Shown in pieces: positions 58,757 through 64,000 of a stretch of 64,000 nt of DNA. This stretch comes from Arthrobacter pascens (GTDB lineage Bacteria; Actinomycetota; Actinomycetes; Actinomycetales; Micrococcaceae). The stretch is taken from assembly GCF_017052465.1 (NCBI RefSeq), contig NZ_JAFHKT010000151.1, forward strand, positions 518,198 through 582,197, read 5' to 3'. The notes beneath the pieces are model-generated. The model had not been told where the DNA came from. It did not search any database and worked only from the letters and a program-made list of their open reading frames with translations. The position numbers and the translations under genes were made by a program. The number at the start of each line of letters is the position of its first letter. Within the stretch, counting starts at the first letter, position 1.

Positions 58757-61585
58757 TCAGCCGGCCGTGATCACATGTGTGCTGTGGCTGTACCGGAAGG
58801 TGACCTGGCCGCCGTCGTGGTTCAGGACTAAGTTCGTGCCGTTTTGTGCCCCGCCCTGGCCGTAGTTCTCGTCCCAGGAACCGTTGATGGCTGCCTTGAA
58901 TTCGTACCTGCCGGCGGGCAGGTGGGCGGTCAGCTTCCAGATGCTGTCGGTCGGATCCAGGGCCATGAACGCCGACGTGCATGCGGGCTGCCAGTCGCCC
59001 GGGCATCCCATCTCATCGTTCAGGTCGCCCGCAACGGTGACGGACTGTGGCTGCGGAACGGCGGCGATTCCCACGACGACGGTCCGCACGCCGCTGACCA
59101 CGCTGACGCCGGAACTGCTCATTGTCGCCCGGTAGCTCACCTTGGTCCCGTCCGGAAGCTGCAGGGCCGCTATGTCGTCCACCACGGTGTAATCGGGCGA
59201 GGAATCATCCGCCACACCGACTGGCGTCCATTCCCCGCCGGCAATCCTCCGTTCGAAGCCCACCTCGTGGCTGGCCTTTTCGGGGTCCGCCGTGGCCATG
59301 ACCTCCACGTTCCCTTGGACCGTGCTGCCTTCCTTTGGCTGCTGGATGGTCAGGGCCGGGGCCGGGACCGAGGCGGCGCGGGTGCGACTGACAGACGTGT
59401 GGCCTGAGTTGTCGAGGGCCACTGCCCGGTACTTCAGGGCCGTCCCGGGATTGAGTGAGGCCACGTCATGGAAGACCCGGTACGGTGCGGTGTCGTCGGT
59501 GCCGATGGATTCCCATTTCCCTCCGGCCGTCTGGGCCTGGAAGGTGACCTGGTAGAACGACGAGCCGTCGACGTCGGCCGTTACCTGCATTCGCCCGTTG
59601 TCGCCGGGAGCGGTGGCGGTGGCTGCAGCTGGGGCGGGCGCCTGCAGTGTGACGCCGGGGGCCCTCTTTGAGTGCGGAATCCGGCCGGAGGACTGGTAGA
59701 CGACTGCGGACAGCGGCGGCACGGTTACGGTCAGCTTCCCGTCCGCCGATGTCTTCGATTCCGCCGCGGCGTCACCGTAAAGAAGCGTGTAGTTGCGCTT
59801 TGCGATGTACGTGGGGATGGACGCCGTCCGGGGCTGCTCGCTGTTGTTCAGCGCCACAACGTATTCGCGCTGGTCCTTGGCGTCCGTGCGGGAGAAGGCG
59901 TAGACACCAGGGCCATCGGACGCGTAGCGGTGCTGATGCGCACCGTTCCGCAAGGCGGGGTGGTCCTTGGTCAGCGCGGCGAGTTCGCTGATCTTGCCAT
60001 AGAGCGGGTGTGCGGTGTTGAAGTTGTCCGTCGCATGGGTGGCGTCAGTGCCGAGGAGATCGTCGTCGAGGTATTCCGGCACCTTGCTGGCGAAGAGTGT
60101 CTGGCGGGCATCCTGGTCTCCGCCCGGGCCGGTGAAGCCCTGCTCGTCGCCGTAGTAGATCACCGGGTTTCCGCGCGAGAAGTACATCAGCTCGTGGGCG
60201 AGCTCGTCGCGGGACACCCGTTCGGCGTCGTCAGCGCCCGGGTTGTCCGCGGAAATGAAGCTGCCGATCCGGCCCATGTCGTGGTTCCCGAGGAAGGTGG
60301 GCAGCTGGTACACGTTGGAGTCTGCATCCGTGTACCAGTCGTCCAGGGAAAAGAACGTCTCCAGCTGGCGGGCGTCCCGGCTGCGGGAGGCAAAATTGCG
60401 GGCGGCGTCCTGGAAAGGGAAGTCCAGCACGGCCTGCATCTTGTTGCGGGTGGTGAACTGCGAGGTGAAGCTCTTGGAGGTATCGAAGACCTCCCCGAAC
60501 ATGAAGAACTCGTCCTTGCCCTGCTGCTTCGCGTAACTGAGGACCTTCGGACCGAACTGCTGCCAGAACTCATCGTTCACGTGCTTCATGGTGTCGATCC
60601 GGAACCCGTCAACGCCGAAGTCCCTGATCCAGGTCTGGTAGACGTCCGTCATGCCCTTCACGACGGCGGGGTGCTCGGTGAACAGGTCATCCAGGCCGAA
60701 GAAGTCGCCATAGTACGAATTCTCACCGGCGAAAGTGGTGTCCCCGCGGTTGTGATAGAGCGTGGGATCGTTGAGCCAGGCAGGCACCTTGAGGTTTTGC
60801 TCCGCCGGGTCCAGTACGGGTGTGTACGGGAACGAGGTCTTTGCGTCGAGCCGCGGGAAATCAGCCTTTCCTTCGTAGTCGCGGTCATCGAACTCCGCCC
60901 CGGCCGCCGTGCGGTAAGGCGCCTTGTCCTTGGACACATAACCGGCGCGTGCGCCTTCCTCATAGCCAATGACGTCCGCCGTGTGGTTGGTGATGATGTC
61001 GAAGTACACCTTCATGCCGCGCGAATGCGCCTCATCGATGAGTTCCTTGAGCTCGGCATTGGTGCCCAGGTGCGGATCGATCTGCGTGAAGTCGGTGACC
61101 CAGTAGCCGTGGTAGCCGGCGGACTTGTCCTCTGGCTGCACCGCCTTGTTCTTGAAGCTGGGCGTCAGCCAGATTGACGTGGTGCCCAGCCCCTGGATGT
61201 AGTCGATCTTCTCCAGCAGCCCGTTCAGGTCGCCGCCGTTGTAGAAGCCTTTGCGCGTGGGGTCGAAACCGGACACCATCGGATCCGGTCCCAGCCCGCC
61301 GTCGTCGTTGGCGGCATCGCCGTTGCTGAACCTGTCCGCCATGACGAAGTAGAAGTTCTCGTCCGTGACCGGTGCCCGCAGGGACTGAAGGGCCGACGAG
61401 GGCTGGCTGCCCGATGGGGACCCCGGATCCCTGGAGCCCGGTGCGGCCTGGGCGGGAAGGGCGGCGCTCACGAGGGCCAGAACGGCGGCAGCAGCCGCCG
61501 CGGTACGGGCGATGCCGGAGGCCCGGCGCGCGTGGTTGAGGGTTGTGCGGGGGCGCGTGAAGCGCTGGACAGGGTTGGAGGACAT
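58757..61585 (-). CDS. Secreted GH13 alpha-amylase with C-terminal X25-type starch-binding module
   Basis: A 942-residue secreted enzyme for starch or related alpha-glucans. The signal region covers residues 1-47 (ALPAQA). The GH13 catalytic domain runs from about 70 to 640: nucleophile D331 (DGFRIDTMKHVN), acid E365 (FMFGEVFD) and D436 (FLGNHDMGRI). Two fibronectin/Ig-like modules follow (about 665-850, each with PAP-x-L and W-x-P/S-x-G-x-D motifs). The end (852-942, VTVAGDLNDEMGCPGDWQPA ... GSWDENYGQGG) matches the X25 module of bacterial pullulanases. The start MSSNPVQRF at 61585 follows GGAAGG; an earlier in-frame start is less likely. A weak fructan-operator-like site lies about 110 bp upstream. 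Confidence 0.9.
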   Translation of the reverse strand: MSSNPVQRFTRPRTTLNHARRASGIARTAAAAAAVLALVSAALPAQAAPGSRDPGSPSGSQPSSALQSLRAPVTDENFYFVMADRFSNGDAANDDGGLGPDPMVSGFDPTRKGFYNGGDLNGLLEKIDYIQGLGTTSIWLTPSFKNKAVQPEDKSAGYHGYWVTDFTQIDPHLGTNAELKELIDEAHSRGMKVYFDIITNHTADVIGYEEGARAGYVSKDKAPYRTAAGAEFDDRDYEGKADFPRLDAKTSFPYTPVLDPAEQNLKVPAWLNDPTLYHNRGDTTFAGENSYYGDFFGLDDLFTEHPAVVKGMTDVYQTWIRDFGVDGFRIDTMKHVNDEFWQQFGPKVLSYAKQQGKDEFFMFGEVFDTSKSFTSQFTTRNKMQAVLDFPFQDAARNFASRSRDARQLETFFSLDDWYTDADSNVYQLPTFLGNHDMGRIGSFISADNPGADDAERVSRDELAHELMYFSRGNPVIYYGDEQGFTGPGGDQDARQTLFASKVPEYLDDDLLGTDATHATDNFNTAHPLYGKISELAALTKDHPALRNGAHQHRYASDGPGVYAFSRTDAKDQREYVVALNNSEQPRTASIPTYIAKRNYTLLYGDAAAESKTSADGKLTVTVPPLSAVVYQSSGRIPHSKRAPGVTLQAPAPAAATATAPGDNGRMQVTADVDGSSFYQVTFQAQTAGGKWESIGTDDTAPYRVFHDVASLNPGTALKYRAVALDNSGHTSVSRTRAASVPAPALTIQQPKEGSTVQGNVEVMATADPEKASHEVGFERRIAGGEWTPVGVADDSSPDYTVVDDIAALQLPDGTKVSYRATMSSSGVSVVSGVRTVVVGIAAVPQPQSVTVAGDLNDEMGCPGDWQPACTSAFMALDPTDSIWKLTAHLPAGRYEFKAAINGSWDENYGQGGAQNGTNLVLNHDGGQVTFRYSHSTHVITAG

Positions 61586-61691
61586 GGCTGAGAAACCTTC
61601 CGCGAAGCAACGCTGCTTATCCCGGCCCATCCGGGTAACGTGCGTGACGACCTGCCCAAGCCGCGCTGGAAGCCATCCTTTCCAGTGAGTA

Positions 61692-61705
61692 AGACATCGC
61701 TGTAA
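61692..61705. promoter_or_regulatory. Weak GACATCGCTGTA operator-like site before the alpha-amylase
   Basis: AGACATCGCTGTAA agrees with the fructan operator variant at 56009 at 10 of 12 core positions and lies about 110 bp upstream of the amylase start. It may bind a different LacI protein. It is the only palindrome-like sequence seen in this 159-bp gap. Confidence 0.3.
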
Positions 61706-61744
61706 AGATGATGACAGATGCTGTATTGGGTTTGTCGATTCGTT

Positions 61745-62782
61745 TTAGCTTGCCACAACCAGCGCCGTAGGGGAACCCACAACAAGCCTGTTGCCGATGT
61801 CGCCCGGAAGCCCGGATTCGGCGTCGAGGCGGAAGGTGGTGACGTCGTGGGAACGTTCGTGGGCGACATGAAGCCACCCGTCCCGGACCAGGTGGTGGCG
61901 GGGCCAGTCGCCTCCGCTGGAAAAGTCCGTCATCGGGCGGATGTGGCCCCGCACGCCGTCGACGTCCAGCACACAGATCCGATTGGAACCGCGGATTCCC
62001 ACGTAGGCGAACTTTCCATTTGGAGACAGGGCAATCTCTGCCGCGGAGTCGCCCTCGCGGGCGTTGGCGGCCGATGCCGGGCCTTGGCTGACCAACTCGA
62101 ACTGCCCGGTGCCGGATGCCGCCCGGGCTGCGAAGATCTCGATGGAATACTCCGAGACGACGAAAATCCTGCCGTCCGGGTGCTGCACCAGATGGCGGGG
62201 ACCGCTGTCCTTGGGCAGCACCACTTCGTGATCCAGCACGAGTCCATGTCCGGGGACGTAGTTCCAGACGCGCAGCAGGTCATGTCCCAGGTCGGTGGTC
62301 ATGATGCGGCCGTCGGCGAGCATGAGGCTGGCATGGGCGCGACTGGGCCGTCCGCCGTCGTACGGATCCGCCGACGGTGCCGCTGCGAAGCGGGCTGTGA
62401 TGCCGCCGTCGTTATCCAGTTCGTAGAGCAGTACCTGGCCGTCCCCCCAACAGGCAACGGCGACGAACCTGCCGCCGGGGTCGACGGCAACATGGCACGC
62501 GGCTTCTCCTGCAGGCCATGGCTCACCCGCCGGTTCCAGACCGAACTCGCCACGCCGGCGAAAGGCCTGCACGGACTGTGCACTTTCACCGACGGCGTAG
62601 ACCAGCGGCAGGGAGGGGTGCACAGCAATGAACGACGGCGAATCCGCCTTGGCGGCGGTGCCCCGCCAGGTGAGGGTGCCGTCGGGTGCGGCTGCGATGG
62701 CCCCGATGCCGGCGCCGTGACCGCCGTTGTCCGCCGTATACGAGCCGGTCCAGATGAGCAGGTGGTTTTCACGTGGCGTCAT
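61745..62782 (-). CDS. Lactonase family seven-bladed beta-propeller protein (Pgl/YbhE-like)
   Basis: A 345-residue cytoplasmic protein with the YbhE-type 6-phosphogluconolactonase fold. Evidence is the opening IWTGSYT and repeated blade motifs FIAVHPSLPLVYAVGE, CHVAVDPGGRFVAVACW, GPRHLVQHPDGRIFVVSE and AEIALSPNGKFAYVGIRG. Members hydrolyse 6-phosphogluconolactone or related lactones, and some have other functions. The ATG at 62782 is chosen because it starts just before the first strand. It is in the same direction as the amylase but 159 bp from it, so it may be a separate unit. Confidence 0.87.
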   Translation of the reverse strand: MTPRENHLLIWTGSYTADNGGHGAGIGAIAAAPDGTLTWRGTAAKADSPSFIAVHPSLPLVYAVGESAQSVQAFRRRGEFGLEPAGEPWPAGEAACHVAVDPGGRFVAVACWGDGQVLLYELDNDGGITARFAAAPSADPYDGGRPSRAHASLMLADGRIMTTDLGHDLLRVWNYVPGHGLVLDHEVVLPKDSGPRHLVQHPDGRIFVVSEYSIEIFAARAASGTGQFELVSQGPASAANAREGDSAAEIALSPNGKFAYVGIRGSNRICVLDVDGVRGHIRPMTDFSSGGDWPRHHLVRDGWLHVAHERSHDVTTFRLDAESGLPGDIGNRLVVGSPTALVVAS

Positions 62783-62978
62783 GGCTCCATCTTGCCAAGG
62801 ACCGCCCCTCCGCGTCCGATAACATGAAGATTCGCGGGCCCCGAAGCCCGCGCTTTGAGATTCAGGGGAGGTGGGAACCATTACCGCAATGCCAGTCTGG
62901 GTTCTCCCTGCCCGCCGTCCGGACCGCCGGGGTTAGTCGGTGCAGGGGATGCCCATCGCTCAGCCGAAGGACATTCCG

Positions 62979-63785
62979 ATGCCGTTTGACCATCTACCCC
63001 TCTCTGCCATCACTACCCGGCTTCGCGCCGCGGGCTGCGTTTATGCCGAAGAGGAAGCCGAGCTACTGCTCGCCGCCCGCTTTCCTCCGGGTCAGCTGTC
63101 GGAGGCCGTTGATCAGCGGGTTGCTGGCTTTCCGCTGGAGCATATTCTGGGCTGGGCAGAGTTCTGCGGACTTCGAATCGCTGTGGAACCCGGGGTTTTC
63201 GTGCCCCGCCGTCGTACGGAATTGCTGGTCCGTGAAGCAGCGCAGCTCCTGCGTGTGAAAACGTCTCCGATGGCCGCGGCTGGCGCCGTGGTCGTGGACC
63301 TTTGCTGCGGCTCGGGTGCTGTGGGTACTGCCCTGGCTGCGGTGGCAAAGGATATTGAGCTGCATGCTTCCGACGTCGATCCTGCGGCGGTGCGCTGTGC
63401 CCGAGGCAATATTCTTCCCGCAGGAGGCAACGTCCATGAAGGGGATCTTTACTCGGCACTCCCTCGTCGCCTCAGGGGACAGGTAGACATTTTGGCGGTC
63501 AACGCGCCGTACGTGCCCACCGAGTCCATCAGCAGCATGCCCCACGAAGCCCGCGTCCACGAGTCCAGGCTGTCACTTGACGGGGGGCAGGACGGACTCG
63601 ACATCCAGCGGAAGGTTGCTGCTGCAGCGCGCACGTGGCTCAGGCCTGGAGGCCATCTGCTCATCGAAACGAGCCGTCGCCAGGCTGATCTCACGGCAAC
63701 CACGGTGGCCCGGGGCGGGCTTACGCCTCGCATTGTGAGGTCCGACGACCTCGACGCCACAGTGGTCGTCGGGCTCCGGCCCTAG
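62979..63785 (+). CDS. PrmC/HemK-like N5-glutamine methyltransferase, NAPY variant
   Basis: A 268-residue SAM-dependent methyltransferase. The helical N-terminal domain and the barrel are those of PrmC, which methylates release-factor glutamines, with SAM-binding DLCCGSG at 107-113. The substrate motif reads NAPY (175-178) instead of NPPY, and the upstream motif reads PRRRTE instead of PRPETE. This matches an actinobacterial side branch annotated as a putative glutamine methyltransferase with unknown substrate. It is therefore probably not the genuine PrmC. GAAGGA lies 8 bp before the ATG at 62979; earlier starts are weaker. Confidence 0.87.
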   Translation: MPFDHLPLSAITTRLRAAGCVYAEEEAELLLAARFPPGQLSEAVDQRVAGFPLEHILGWAEFCGLRIAVEPGVFVPRRRTELLVREAAQLLRVKTSPMAAAGAVVVDLCCGSGAVGTALAAVAKDIELHASDVDPAAVRCARGNILPAGGNVHEGDLYSALPRRLRGQVDILAVNAPYVPTESISSMPHEARVHESRLSLDGGQDGLDIQRKVAAAARTWLRPGGHLLIETSRRQADLTATTVARGGLTPRIVRSDDLDATVVVGLRP

Positions 63786-63821
63786 GACGCCACGTTGGTG
63801 ATCGCCCTTGTTCCCGGGTGT

Positions 63822-64000
63822 TCATGTGCGGTGGTGGTGGTTGCGGCGGGGTTTTTGGTGGGGGTCGATGTGCGGTGGCGGGATGAACCAGGGGACGCCG
63901 GATCGCATGTGGATGGTCCATTGTTCTTTGTGGATGAGGTGGTGGTGATGGGAGCACAGGAGGGTGCCGTTGTCGGTGCCGGTGGTGCCGCCGTGTGACC
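63822..64000 (-). CDS. HNH endonuclease (DUF222-type), C-terminal fragment
   Basis: The window cuts this gene; 59 C-terminal residues are visible. They contain the end of an HNH motif, TDNGTLLCSHHHHLIHKEQW, with the zinc Cys and His residues, then a His/Pro-rich tail (WFIPPPHIDPHQKPRRNHHH). Arthrobacter and relatives carry many DUF222-HNH genes with just such endings. Whether it is a nuclease of defence, a mobile element or a host repair protein cannot be told. It converges on the PrmC-like gene with a 36-bp gap. Confidence 0.8.
   Translation of the reverse strand, partial: SHGGTTGTDNGTLLCSHHHHLIHKEQWTIHMRSGVPWFIPPPHIDPHQKPRRNHHHRT

Overview
The window looks like chromosomal DNA of a high-GC soil actinobacterium of the Arthrobacter/Pseudarthrobacter/Paenarthrobacter group (Micrococcaceae). 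The best evidence is a copper amine oxidase whose catalytic residues fall exactly at the residue numbers known for the Arthrobacter globiformis phenylethylamine oxidase (D298, Y382, H431, H433, H592). The secreted glycosidases, the strong use of G/C at third codon positions and a DUF222-type HNH endonuclease fragment agree. There is no phage, transposase, integrase or CRISPR array. It reads as a catabolic and nutrient-uptake region.

Layout. 1-7.7 kb: end of an amino-acid permease, an AmiS/UreI urea/amide channel, glutamate dehydrogenase, an AraC-type and a TetR-type regulator, the amine oxidase, and small membrane and flavin-reductase genes. 7.8-13.8 kb: phosphate uptake, with pstSCAB facing a pit/DUF47 low-affinity system. 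13.9-15.1 kb: a cloverleaf-like inverted repeat, a hypothetical gene and tRNA-Lys(TTT). 15.2-34.1 kb: an arabinan/arabinose island with two paralogous LacI regulators, a YtfQRT-YjfF type sugar ABC transporter, three secreted arabinan-degrading enzymes (GH43, GH51, GH43), and araB-araD-araA plus an aldose epimerase. 34.1-38.6 kb: a DegP-like lipoprotein protease, a HemA-family protein, a third LacI and an isochorismatase-fold hydrolase. 38.7-45.1 kb: ureABCEFGD and a nickel permease. 45.2-47.4 kb: a HhH-GPD protein and an FAD/Rieske oxidoreductase. 47.5-56.0 kb: a fructan/fructose island with a sugar kinase, a Frc-type ABC transporter, a divergent LacI, a monooxygenase-like protein and a large GH32 enzyme. 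56.1-64 kb: a lipoprotein, malQ, a secreted alpha-amylase, a lactonase-fold protein, a PrmC-like methyltransferase and the end of an HNH endonuclease.

Regulation can be read directly. The arabinose island carries a palindrome of the form TGTTAGCG(C/T)TAACA at the second LacI gene, ytfQ, the GH51 gene and araB. The ytfQ and araB promoters share the same architecture (TTGACG, 18 bp, CACAAT, with the operator inside). The fructan island carries GACAACG(A/T)TGTC at the frcB promoter, the lacI start codon and the GH32 promoter, with a variant nearby. A third palindrome class flanks the TetR gene on both sides.

The most unusual signal is a palindromic element present twice inside coding sequence, near the 5' ends of ureF and ureD. 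The two copies share a 17-nt left end and a 23-nt right end in the same reading frame. Their outer stems differ in sequence but stay self-complementary, as expected of a protein-coding palindromic repeat. Other leads are the 86-nt four-arm structure at 13.9 kb and a GH32 enzyme with a roughly 340-residue internally duplicated insertion.
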